The notes under the pieces are model-generated. The model was not told the DNA's origin. It ran no database searches and was given only the letters and a program-made list of their open reading frames with translations. A stretch of DNA of 64,000 nt from Faucicola mancuniensis (GTDB lineage Bacteria > Pseudomonadota > Gammaproteobacteria > Pseudomonadales > Moraxellaceae). A program made the position numbers and the translations under genes. Location of the stretch: contig NZ_CP171363.1 in NCBI RefSeq assembly GCF_046523945.1, positions 310,001-374,000 of the forward strand, read 5' to 3'. How positions within the stretch are numbered: position 1 is the stretch's first letter; every line of letters begins with the position of its first letter. This document shows positions 15,953 through 23,886 of this stretch, in pieces.

Positions 15953-17227
15953 TTATAAATTTTGATAAAAATCAACCTGATATAACACATCTGTATTCAC
16001 AACAAAATTTTGCAATTGTGAATTTATGCCAAAATTTACCGACATATTTTGATTATCATTGAACACAATCAAATCTTTACCAAAAATATTTTGTAAAATT
16101 TGCCCATTATTTTGGCAAGATTGAGAGACTTGGGGCAATATCATTTGTTCAAATGCGGTTGCCAATTCATCAAGCGAATAAATATCCCATAAAAAACTAT
16201 GCCCCAATCGGCTGTCTTTGCTTAACATTTGCGTAATTTTATTATTTAAATTAATTAAAATATCTAATAAATTAATCTCAATATTATTCGCCAAAATTTT
16301 GCCTAAAAGCTCAGGTTTTGGTTCACATTCCACAAAGTTAAACCGTCTGCGAAATGCCATATCTAGCGGTGTTAGCGAATGGTCTTGTGTGTTCATGGTG
16401 GCGTAAATATCCACATTACTCGGCACGCTAAATGGCTTGTGCGAATACGCCAAATTCACGCTTAAGGCGTTGGCTTGCCCTACTCGCTTGCTTGGTTCAA
16501 TCAAACTCATCAACTCGCCAAACACTCTAGCAACATTGGCTCGGTTGATTTCGTCAATTAGCATGGCGTAGCGGTGGTTTGGGTCGTCTTTGGCTCGTTC
16601 GCACAGTTTTAAAAACGCCCCTTGTTCAATGCTATACGTCATTTGTCCGTTATCGGCAATTTTTGGGCGAATGCCTTCAACAAATTCTTCGTAACCGTAG
16701 GCTTGATGAAAGCTAACAAAACTAAATCGTTCGGTTTTTGGTTGAAATTGATTATTGATAGCGGTTTGATAATCTTTCAATTGCGTTTGTAAATCGGTTA
16801 AAAGTGGTAAACTTTCACCCAGTAAAAACCAATTGCTACTGTCGTCTTTGTCAAAAAAGGCTTGGCTTGAGCGGTTTTTGTAATTAATCGTTTGCGAATT
16901 GGGATTGCTAAATTGTTGCAACGTACTCCAAGCGGTTTGACTTAAATTATCCACTCGTTCGTTGGCATTGGCTTTTGTGATAAAAAATGGATTTGCCAAA
17001 ATTTCTGAAACTTTCAACAAATTTCTACCTTTTTGCATTTCATCCAAAAAAACCAAACAAATGACTTCTCGCCAGCTTAATGGCTCAACTAATTTTTGCA
17101 AAATTTCATCATGGCTTGCGGTTGGCAAATATTCGGTGTAGTCTTTGGCAATTTGTTGCAGTTGGTAGGTTTTGCCTGTGCCTGCAACGCCTGTAAAAAT
17201 GATGTTGGTTGGGGTGGTTGGTTTCAT
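15953..17227 (-). CDS. mcrB: McrB-type AAA+ GTPase, lacking the N-terminal DNA-binding domain
   Basis: A 424-residue motor subunit. Walker A GVAGTGKT is at 13-20, almost at the N-terminus; Walker B MLIDEINRANVARVFGEL lies at 222-239; the McrB signature MNTQDHS is at 278-284 and the arginine cluster AFRRRF at 291-296. The FVSFHQAYGYEEFVEG segment (170-185) is typical of the family. E. coli McrB carries ~160 residues of methyl-DNA-binding domain before the motor; here there is none. The recognition function must lie elsewhere, perhaps in McrC or in the ~90-140 insert. No earlier in-frame start exists: a stop lies five codons upstream. Confidence 0.9.
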   Translation of the reverse strand: MKPTTPTNIIFTGVAGTGKTYQLQQIAKDYTEYLPTASHDEILQKLVEPLSWREVICLVFLDEMQKGRNLLKVSEILANPFFITKANANERVDNLSQTAWSTLQQFSNPNSQTINYKNRSSQAFFDKDDSSNWFLLGESLPLLTDLQTQLKDYQTAINNQFQPKTERFSFVSFHQAYGYEEFVEGIRPKIADNGQMTYSIEQGAFLKLCERAKDDPNHRYAMLIDEINRANVARVFGELMSLIEPSKRVGQANALSVNLAYSHKPFSVPSNVDIYATMNTQDHSLTPLDMAFRRRFNFVECEPKPELLGKILANNIEINLLDILINLNNKITQMLSKDSRLGHSFLWDIYSLDELATAFEQMILPQVSQSCQNNGQILQNIFGKDLIVFNDNQNMSVNFGINSQLQNFVVNTDVLYQVDFYQNL

Positions 17228-17248
17228 TTTTTTATATTTTTAAAATTA

Positions 17249-17265
17249 GGCGTATGCAATACGCC
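17249..17265. repeat. short palindromic repeat (GGCGTATGCAATACGCC)
   Basis: A 17-base near-perfect palindrome between the rhodanese gene and mcrB, same family as the hairpins at 5995 and 26881. It may terminate transcription entering from the rhodanese gene side. Confidence 0.55.
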
Positions 17266-17289
17266 CCTAAACATTTGATTTTAAAAAAG

Positions 17290-17601
17290 TTAATTTTCTT
17301 CACTAATAATTGTCATACCTGCCGATTTTGCCCCACGAGTGCCACCTGTTAAATGCACAATATCACGCTCTGGGTCAATTTCGTTAAGCAACGCCACCGC
17401 CTTGCCCGCCTTTGTGCCACCGCCACACAGCACATAAATCGTGCCCTCCGTACTGTCTAATAAATCCGCATTTAGCGTGTCTAACGGCTGATTCTTGGCA
17501 AATTCAATATGCCCATCGTTAAATGACTGATTATCTCGCACGTCCCAAATCGTATCGTTTGCGTTTGGCATGTAGTCGGTGATGTGTAATTCTCTAATCA
17601 T
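17290..17601 (-). CDS. rhodanese-like domain protein
   Basis: A 103-residue single-domain rhodanese. Seen: IWDVRDNQSFNDGHI, the CH2A-like segment, then VLCGGGTKAGKAV, where the cysteine is the expected persulfide-carrying residue (active loop CGGGTK). Start chosen at 17601 (MIRELHITDY) because AAAGGAAAAACT precedes it; an in-frame ATG 30 bases further up has no such site. It may move sulfane sulfur, but the partner is unknown. Confidence 0.82.
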   Translation of the reverse strand: MIRELHITDYMPNANDTIWDVRDNQSFNDGHIEFAKNQPLDTLNADLLDSTEGTIYVLCGGGTKAGKAVALLNEIDPERDIVHLTGGTRGAKSAGMTIISEEN

Positions 17602-17726
17602 AGTTTTTCCTTTATTTTTACAACTTTTCAAAACTTTTTACAACATTTTTTATAAAACAAAGGCGTAATGATTACACCGTTTGCTAAATTTTAAAAAATA
17701 TTTTTAAAACAATGGTTTATCAAATT

Positions 17727-18581
17727 TTATTTGTCAAATTTTCGTGGGTTACGGTTGGTCGCTCGGCGGGCTTTGAGTGGTTTTTTCTCAAGGCGTTCTT
17801 GACGGCGTTTTGCCCCTGTGTTTAAGCCTGTGGTTTGGCGTGGATGCAGATTGACCATGTTTGCCAAAATGTCAATTTCTTTGCGGTCAAGTTCCATATA
17901 TCGCCCTGTACGTAGCTCTCTTGGCAGATTGACCGAGCCATAACGAATGCGTAACAGACGACTGACTTTTAGCCCTTGACTTTCAAACAGACGGCGGACT
18001 TCACGATTTTTGCCTTCTTTGAGTTTGACTTGATACCATTTGTTAATCCCTTCGCCACCTTTTTCCACGATTTGGTCAAATTTTGCTAAGCCATCTTCTA
18101 ATTCCACACCTTTTGACAGATTATTTATCATGTCTTGAGTAACTTCGCCCATGACACGCACGGCGTATTCTCGCTCAATTTCGTTGGATGGGTGCATCAG
18201 GCGGTGTGCCAATTCGCCATCATTGGTAAACAAAAGTAAGCCAGTTGAGTTGATATCCAAACGTCCGACCATAATCCAGCGGTCATGCGACAAGGGTGGC
18301 AAGCGTTCAAACACGGTTGGGCGACCTTCGGGGTCGTTTGATGAGCAGATTTCGCCTTCGGGTTTGTAGTACATGAGTACACGGCGACGTTTTTCATTTT
18401 CGGCGGTGTAGCGTAGCTGACGACCGTCCACACGGATTTCATCACCCTGTCCGACTCTGTCGCCGATAGTGGCGACTTGCCCATTAACGCTGACACGACC
18501 TTCACGGATAACGTCTTCCATTTGACGGCGTGAGCCTAAACCTAGACGTGCTAGGGCTTTTTGCAATTTTTCATCTTTCAT
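17727..18581 (-). CDS. rluB: 23S rRNA pseudouridine synthase B
   Basis: RluB makes pseudouridine 2605 of 23S rRNA. It has an N-terminal S4 RNA-binding domain (KLQKALARLGLGSRRQMEDVI... VSVNG) and the catalytic motif GRLDINSTGLLLFTNDG, with conserved EREYAVRV and EGKNREVRRLFE segments, the RsuA/RluB group. A basic C-terminal tail (KRRQERLEKKPLKARRATN) is typical of RluB. I start it at 18581 (MKDEKLQK) because CAGGAAAAT is 7 bases upstream; 18602 is the other in-frame ATG. RluB lies close to scpB, a common neighbourhood. Confidence 0.9.
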   Translation of the reverse strand: MKDEKLQKALARLGLGSRRQMEDVIREGRVSVNGQVATIGDRVGQGDEIRVDGRQLRYTAENEKRRRVLMYYKPEGEICSSNDPEGRPTVFERLPPLSHDRWIMVGRLDINSTGLLLFTNDGELAHRLMHPSNEIEREYAVRVMGEVTQDMINNLSKGVELEDGLAKFDQIVEKGGEGINKWYQVKLKEGKNREVRRLFESQGLKVSRLLRIRYGSVNLPRELRTGRYMELDRKEIDILANMVNLHPRQTTGLNTGAKRRQERLEKKPLKARRATNRNPRKFDK

Positions 18582-18741
18582 GGGATTTTCCTGTTTTGAC
18601 ATTTCACAATGTGGTTAAAATAGTTATTATACGCTAGTTTTGATGATAAATCTTAGTAATTTTTCATATAAAAATTCGTTTACATTTGTCAAATTTTTGA
18701 GTAATATAAAAATCAACTTTTAACAAAAAAATGGAAAATTT

Positions 18742-19200
18742 ATGATAAATAAACCTTCATCTTCTTATGTTGGGGCGACTTGGGCGGTATTTGGGATTGG
18801 TGTGTTGGGATTTTTGATTGGACTTTGGAACGCCCAAATGCAATTAAACGAAAAAGGCTATTATTTTACCGTGTTATGTTTTGGGCTATATTCTGCGATT
18901 AGTTTGCAAAAAACGGTGCGTGATAAAGAAGATGGCTTGCCAACGTCAGGTTTGTATTATGCGATTAGTTGGGGAGCGTTGGCAATTGCGGTGATTTTGA
19001 TTACCGTTGGGCTTTGGAACGCCACTTTATTGTTAAGTGAAAAGGGATTTTATGCGATTGCGTTTACCATGAGTTTGTTTGCGGTGATTACCATTCAAAA
19101 AAATACCCGAGATTTACAAAATATCAAAGAAGGATTTGGCAATGAAAATACAACGGAAGAAAAATCACGGTTTTTTAATTTACAAAAACCTGATGAATAA
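18742..19200 (+). CDS. YiaA/YiaB-family inner-membrane protein
   Basis: A 152-residue membrane protein made of two similar halves, each a pair of hydrophobic helices: ATWAVFGIGVLGFLIGLWNA with LNEKGYYFTVLCFGLYSA, then ISWGALAIAVILITVGLWNA with LSEKGFYAIAFTMSLFAV. The duplicated GLWNA--L-EKG-Y motif is the yiaA/B two-helix domain. Each half ends in a charged QK-TRD loop. Function is unknown; E. coli YiaA has been linked to stress conditions only loosely. It lies alone between rluB and scpB, on the opposite strand. Confidence 0.8.
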   Translation: MINKPSSSYVGATWAVFGIGVLGFLIGLWNAQMQLNEKGYYFTVLCFGLYSAISLQKTVRDKEDGLPTSGLYYAISWGALAIAVILITVGLWNATLLLSEKGFYAIAFTMSLFAVITIQKNTRDLQNIKEGFGNENTTEEKSRFFNLQKPDE

Positions 19201-19209
19201 TACCGAATT

Positions 19210-19755
19210 TTAACCTTCAACCGCCCCAATCTCTGGCATTTCTGGCAAATCGTCCAGACTTGTCAGCCCAAACGCATCTAAAAACGTATCAGTCGTGTGA
19301 AGCAACGCTGGGCGACCCAGCGTATCTTTAAAACCACGCTCCACAATCCAATCTTTATCAAACAATTGTCGTAAAATATTGCTAGACACCGTCACCCCAC
19401 GCACTTGTTCAATGTCCGCTCGTGTAACAGGCTGTTTATAAGCAATTACGCTTAAGGTTTCAAGCAAGGCTTGGCTTAAGGTTTCTTGACGTTTTGGAAA
19501 AACTTGTTGAATCAGCGGACTAAACTCATCAGCAATCTGTAACCGATAGCCACTTGCCGTCTGTGCCAAGGTCAAAGCCCCTGTAGACAGGCGTTGCTGT
19601 AGCACGACCAACGCCGTATCCAAGCTATCTTTTGTCAAAGATAGCTGTTGGCATAGCGTTTTTGCGGTAACAGGCGTTTCGGAGGCGTGTAGCACCGCTT
19701 CAATCTGACGGCTGTGGTGCATAGCTTGTTGGTGTTTTTGGGAAAAATTTGTCAT
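19210..19755 (-). CDS. scpB: segregation and condensation protein B
   Basis: ScpB is the winged-helix kite subunit that joins ScpA and SMC in chromosome condensation. The 181-residue protein has EAVLHASETPVTAKTLCQQL, then SQALLETLSVIAYKQPVTRADIEQVRGVTVSSNILRQL and the GRPALLHTTDTFLDAFGL end, all typical. scpA is not in the window. The gene starts 15 bases after the ppk1 stop and may be read through with it. Confidence 0.93.
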   Translation of the reverse strand: MTNFSQKHQQAMHHSRQIEAVLHASETPVTAKTLCQQLSLTKDSLDTALVVLQQRLSTGALTLAQTASGYRLQIADEFSPLIQQVFPKRQETLSQALLETLSVIAYKQPVTRADIEQVRGVTVSSNILRQLFDKDWIVERGFKDTLGRPALLHTTDTFLDAFGLTSLDDLPEMPEIGAVEG

Positions 19756-19770
19756 GCAATTTTGTCCAGT

Positions 19771-22023
19771 TTATTTTTTATCCGACTTTTTTTCGGCTTG
19801 TTTGTCAAGGCTTTTGTTAAAGACGATTTTTTGCAATAAAAAATCTTGTGCCGAAAAAACATTGCCATCATCAGCTTGGATAAATTGCCATGTGCCATCG
19901 CCTGATAGTTGCCATGCACTGCTGTTGTCTTTAAGGTAGTTTTGGATATCTTCAAAAATACGCTTGAATACGACAGGGTCGTCAATCGGAAAGGCGACTT
20001 CCACACGGCTAAACAAGTTTCGCTCCATCAAATCAGCACTGGCACAGTATAGGCGTGCGTGGGCTTTACTGTCGTCAAGCGAGCCATTGGCAAAATAGTA
20101 CACACGAGTATGCTCCAAAAACCGCCCCACGATAGAACGCACGTTAATGTTGTCGGACACGCCTGCCAACTGCGGACACAAACAGCACATAGAGCGGATA
20201 ATCAGGTCAATTTTGACCCCTGCTTGTGAGGCCTGGTACAGTTTGTCAATGATTTGTTTTTCGGTTAAAGCATTGACTTTGATGATAATGCGACCTTGTC
20301 GCCCTGCTTTGGCGTGTTTGATTTCATCATCAATAAAGTCCATGATTTTGTCATGCAAAGTTTCTGGTGCATATAACAAACGCTGTAATTTGGCAGGTTT
20401 GCCCATGCCTGTCAAAATGTTAAAAATTTTATGCACGTCTTCTGTAACCGCTTCGTTGGCGGTAAACAGACCGTAATCGGTATAGTCCTTGGCATTGCCT
20501 GCGTGATAGTTGCCTGTACCAAGATGGGCATAACGGCGTAATTGACCGTCTTCACGGCGGACAATCAACATCAGTTTGGCATGGGTTTTGTAACCGACAA
20601 TACCGTACACCACGACCGCACCCGCTTGTTGTAACAAGTTTGCCACTTCAATGTTTGATTTTTCATCAAATCTGGCTCTTAGCTCAATGACGGCGGTCAC
20701 TTCTTTGCCGTTTCTGGCGGCTTCGGCTAGGGCTTGCACGATTTCAGAATTTGCCCCAGAGCGATACAGGGTTTGTTTAATTGCCAACACATTGGGGTCG
20801 CCTGCGGCTTGACGAATCAGGTTCACCACAGGCGTAAAGGCGTGAAATGGGTGATGTACCAAGATATCTTGTTTGCGAATGGCATTAAACACATTTTCAT
20901 TTTTTTCCCACATTTCACGGCGAAACGCTTTGGGAATTTCGTGGGTAAACGGCTGAAAACGCAAATTTGGCATTTTAAAATCAAACAAAAGTCGTGTTAA
21001 ATTCACAGGCCCGTTAACACGGTATAATTGCTCTTCGGTCAAATCAAATTCATCTAGCAAAAAATCCACGATTTCTTGCGGACAATGCGTGGTTACTTCC
21101 AAACGCACTTTTGCCCCAAAACGGCGGTTTTCCAGCTCACCTTCTAAGGCTTTTGCCAAATCTTCAATGTCTTCTGCCAAATCCAAATCGGCATTTCTGG
21201 TCAAACGAAACTGATGACAACCCGTCACTTTTAGGCTTGGGAACAACTGATTAATATGCTCGTGAATGACGGCGGTGAGCATGATGTGATGTTCCTTGCC
21301 ATCTGTCAATTCATCAGGCAAACGAATAACACGAGGCAAACTGCGAGGGGCTGGCACGACCGCAAAGTCCAGCACACGCCCAAAGCTGTCTTTGCTGTCT
21401 TTACAATCCAGCGTTACCATAAAATTTAAACTTTTGTTTACCAACCTTGGAAAAGGGTGCGCCAAATCAATACTAATTGGGGTCAAAACAGGGGCGACTT
21501 GGTGTTCAAAATAATCTTTTACCCACGTTGCCTGTGCAGGTGTCAGTTCTTCACGCTTTAAATAACGGATATCTTGCTTGGCTAATGCAGGCAAAATCTC
21601 TTCGTTCAAAATGCGGTATTGTTCATCTACTGCCTTATGTGCGATGGTGGAAATATGCGATAACACTTGGCTAGGTAGCATACCGTCAATGCTACTTGCG
21701 ACATCGCCCATCTTCATTTTTTGCATCAAACCTGCGACACGAATTTCAAAAAACTCGTCCATATTTGACGAAAAAATAATCAAAAAAAACAATCTTTCTA
21801 ACAAAGGGTGGCGTGGATTGGTCGCCTGTGCCAACACACGCTGATGAAACTGCAACAAAGACAATTCACGGTTAAAATAGGCTTGCGACATTTCGCCCAT
21901 TTCTTGAAAAATATTGGGATAATGAATTTGGTTTAGCCCAATTTGCAAAGCATTTTTTGGCAAAACTGGCTTGGTTGGTTGGTTGTCGGTTAAATTGTGG
22001 CTTATATTGTTCGCTTTGTTCAT
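19771..22023 (-). CDS. ppk1: polyphosphate kinase 1
   Basis: PPK1 polymerises the gamma phosphate of ATP into polyphosphate. Full length at 750 residues. Seen: the N-terminal YFNRELSLLQFHQRVLAQA domain, HHPFHAF, and two HKD-like C-terminal domains with the autophosphorylated histidine in GYKTHAKLML (about 505) and the second in THARVYYF, followed by YCASADLMERNLFSRVE. Ribosome site AAAAGGAAC before the ATG. Together with PPK2 at 4287 the organism has both polyphosphate enzymes. Confidence 0.96.
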   Translation of the reverse strand: MNKANNISHNLTDNQPTKPVLPKNALQIGLNQIHYPNIFQEMGEMSQAYFNRELSLLQFHQRVLAQATNPRHPLLERLFFLIIFSSNMDEFFEIRVAGLMQKMKMGDVASSIDGMLPSQVLSHISTIAHKAVDEQYRILNEEILPALAKQDIRYLKREELTPAQATWVKDYFEHQVAPVLTPISIDLAHPFPRLVNKSLNFMVTLDCKDSKDSFGRVLDFAVVPAPRSLPRVIRLPDELTDGKEHHIMLTAVIHEHINQLFPSLKVTGCHQFRLTRNADLDLAEDIEDLAKALEGELENRRFGAKVRLEVTTHCPQEIVDFLLDEFDLTEEQLYRVNGPVNLTRLLFDFKMPNLRFQPFTHEIPKAFRREMWEKNENVFNAIRKQDILVHHPFHAFTPVVNLIRQAAGDPNVLAIKQTLYRSGANSEIVQALAEAARNGKEVTAVIELRARFDEKSNIEVANLLQQAGAVVVYGIVGYKTHAKLMLIVRREDGQLRRYAHLGTGNYHAGNAKDYTDYGLFTANEAVTEDVHKIFNILTGMGKPAKLQRLLYAPETLHDKIMDFIDDEIKHAKAGRQGRIIIKVNALTEKQIIDKLYQASQAGVKIDLIIRSMCCLCPQLAGVSDNINVRSIVGRFLEHTRVYYFANGSLDDSKAHARLYCASADLMERNLFSRVEVAFPIDDPVVFKRIFEDIQNYLKDNSSAWQLSGDGTWQFIQADDGNVFSAQDFLLQKIVFNKSLDKQAEKKSDKK

Positions 22024-22093
22024 CGGAGTTCCTTTTAAAAATAACGTGGCAATTTATTTTGTTTAACACTTCATCATAACCGATATTTGTGTC

Positions 22094-22120
22094 AAAAAAA
22101 ATACAAAATTGTATTTTTTT
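22094..22120 (-). terminator. rho-independent terminator of mtgA
   Basis: Stem AAAAAAATAC / GTATTTTTTT separated by AAAATT, 21 bases beyond the mtgA stop. AT-only except for one base pair, so modest strength. Confidence 0.55.
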
Positions 22121-22141
22121 GCTGTTTTGTTTTTGCCAAAA

Positions 22142-22996
22142 TCATTCACTATCTGGCAAATCCGCACCGCCCATTCTACGAATGATGATATTGGTTTTGT
22201 TTTGTAGGCGTTGATTTTTGCGATTTTTTTCATAAAATTTTGGATTGGGAAGCATGGCAATCAGTGACGCTGATTCACGCTTTGTCAAATGTTTGGCAGA
22301 CTTTTTATAATAATGCTGTGCCGCCGCCTCAATGCCGTAAATCCCATTGCCAAACTCGGCAACATTCAGATAAGCGGTCAAAATTCGCTCTTTTGTCCAC
22401 ATTTGTTCAATCATAAGGGTGATAATCGCCTCTTCGCCTTTACGAATATAGGAACGCTGTGGAAATAAAAACAGATTTTTGGCAAGTTGCTGGCTAATGG
22501 TTGAGCCACCTGCGGAAATATTGCCCGCTTTTTGATTTTTTTTAATCGCATTTTCAATGCCTTGAATGTCAAAACCCGCATGACTGGCAAAGTTGGCATC
22601 TTCACTGGCAATCGCCGCACGTTTGACATTGACCGAAATTTGTTCATCATCAACCCATGTCTGTTCCACGCCATTAAAAGTAGATAATCTGTGTAAAATC
22701 ATAAACATACTGTTATGAATCGGCTGGGTTTGCCAAATCGCAAGCAACGCCACCACCATCACATGAAAGGCAAAAAACAGCCCTATCAAGGTCAAAAATA
22801 CCCATTTTAACCATTTTTTAAAACCTGTGGTAGGTTTGACAGGGGGCAAGCTGTCTTTGGCAACGCTTTTTTGGCGTTTTTTGCGTTTGGGTTTTGATGG
22901 CGGTAAATTATTTAGCAAATGGTTTGGCATAATATTGGGAGTTTTATCGTGGGTAAATGGCTTGTGAAAATCAAAAATATGGCTTATTATAACCAT
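22142..22996 (-). CDS. mtgA: monofunctional peptidoglycan glycosyltransferase
   Basis: Inner-membrane enzyme that polymerises lipid II into glycan strands. One transmembrane helix (LKWVFLTLIGLFFAFHVMVV) at about 64-83 follows a basic N-terminal tail. The GT51 motifs appear: AIASEDANFASHAGFD (catalytic Glu), GGSTISQQLAKNLFL, RKGEEAIITLMIE and KERILTAYLNVAEFGNGIYGIEAAA. The start is uncertain: 22996 gives 284 residues; 22930 (MPNHLLNN) is an alternative. Neither has a strong ribosome site. Confidence 0.93.
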   Translation of the reverse strand: MVIISHIFDFHKPFTHDKTPNIMPNHLLNNLPPSKPKRKKRQKSVAKDSLPPVKPTTGFKKWLKWVFLTLIGLFFAFHVMVVALLAIWQTQPIHNSMFMILHRLSTFNGVEQTWVDDEQISVNVKRAAIASEDANFASHAGFDIQGIENAIKKNQKAGNISAGGSTISQQLAKNLFLFPQRSYIRKGEEAIITLMIEQMWTKERILTAYLNVAEFGNGIYGIEAAAQHYYKKSAKHLTKRESASLIAMLPNPKFYEKNRKNQRLQNKTNIIIRRMGGADLPDSE

Positions 22997-23012
22997 TTTC
23001 GCCAGCTATGTT

Positions 23013-23040
23013 AAGAACCTGCATTCACAACATCACGCAT
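23013..23040. repeat. solitary end of the MITE-like repeat
   Basis: AAGAACCTGCATTCACAACA followed by TCACGCAT matches the left end of the element at 3955 almost base for base, but the interior and the other end are missing. It lies in the divergent gap between mtgA and the glutaredoxin-like gene. Confidence 0.6.
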
Positions 23041-23092
23041 TCACATTATTGGCATATTAATAAATATTTGTTTAAAAAATCTGTATAAAAAA

Positions 23093-23368
23093 ATGTCAAA
23101 CCCAACCACCATTGCCGAAACGATAACCGACAAATTTTGGATTTTGTACGGTACAGTCGGCTGTCGTCTGTGCGATGATGCCAAATATTTGCTTAATCAA
23201 GCCCAAATGGTCGCCGATTTTGAATGGCGATATGTGGATATCATTGACTTGCCAGAAGATGAAATGCTTGCCCTTGCCACCAAAATTCCTGTCATTCAAA
23301 CGCCCAATTTTAGCCAAACTTTAAATTATCCGTTTTCGGTGATGGATATTTTGGCATTAACAACGTGA
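23093..23368 (+). CDS. glutaredoxin-like (DUF836) protein
   Basis: A 91-residue thioredoxin-fold protein. Residues ~17-30 read ILYGTVGCRLCDDAKYLL, with a CxxC site, and KIPVIQTPNF carries the cis-proline loop (IPVI). This is the DUF836/YbjN-type glutaredoxin-like family, which also has RYVDI-DLPED in the middle. Redox partner unknown. The ATG comes directly after AT-rich sequence with weak ribosome signal. Confidence 0.8.
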   Translation: MSNPTTIAETITDKFWILYGTVGCRLCDDAKYLLNQAQMVADFEWRYVDIIDLPEDEMLALATKIPVIQTPNFSQTLNYPFSVMDILALTT

Positions 23369-23407
23369 TTGACAATCCATTTTTTTAAACAACTGTAAAG
23401 TAAACTC

Positions 23408-23839
23408 ATGAAAAATTTAAGCAAAATTACCGATATTGAAAATTTACGCCAAATCGCCGAAAAAAAAGTGCCACGAATGTTTTATGATTATGTGGATAGC
23501 GGTTCTTGGACGCAAACGACTTATCTGAACAATGAAATCGATTTTCACCGTATCAAACTGCGTCAAAAAGTGCTGTGCGATATGGCTGGGCGTAGCACCA
23601 CAAGCCAAATGCTCGGGCAAGACGTTACCATGCCTGTGGCGATTGCCCCAACGGGTTTTACAGGTATGATGTGGGCTGATGGCGAGATTCATGCTGCTCG
23701 TGCTACCAATGCGTTTGGTATTCCGTTTTCGCTATCTACCATGAGTATTTGCTCCATTGAAGATGTGGCAAGCCATACGGATAAGCCGTTTTGGTTTTGG
23801 TTTCAATTGTATGTCATGCGTGATAAAAAACCCCATTAA
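23408..23839 (+). pseudogene. L-lactate dehydrogenase (LldD-like), N-terminal fragment
   Basis: The frame matches the start of FMN-dependent alpha-hydroxy-acid dehydrogenases: KITDIENLRQIAEKKVPRMFYDYVDSG, then PVAIAPTGFTGMMWADGE and PFSLSTMSICSIEDVA. A complete LldD has ~380 residues; this one breaks off at FWFQLYVMRD, about residue 138. Its last codons (KKPH and stop) are encoded by the groEL terminator hairpin, so the real homology ends exactly where the terminator begins. The FMN-binding and catalytic His parts are missing, so no activity is expected. Confidence 0.85.
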
Positions 23840-23861
23840 ACAATAGTTTAATAGGGTTTTT
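23825..23861 (-). terminator. rho-independent terminator of groESL
   Basis: Stem AAAAACCC-ATTAAAC / GTTTAAT-GGGTTTTT with loop AATA, beginning 25 bases past the groEL stop. One extra C/A on either arm is the only flaw. Confidence 0.85.
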
Positions 23862-23886
23862 ATTAAAAATAAATAGTTGAAACGGA

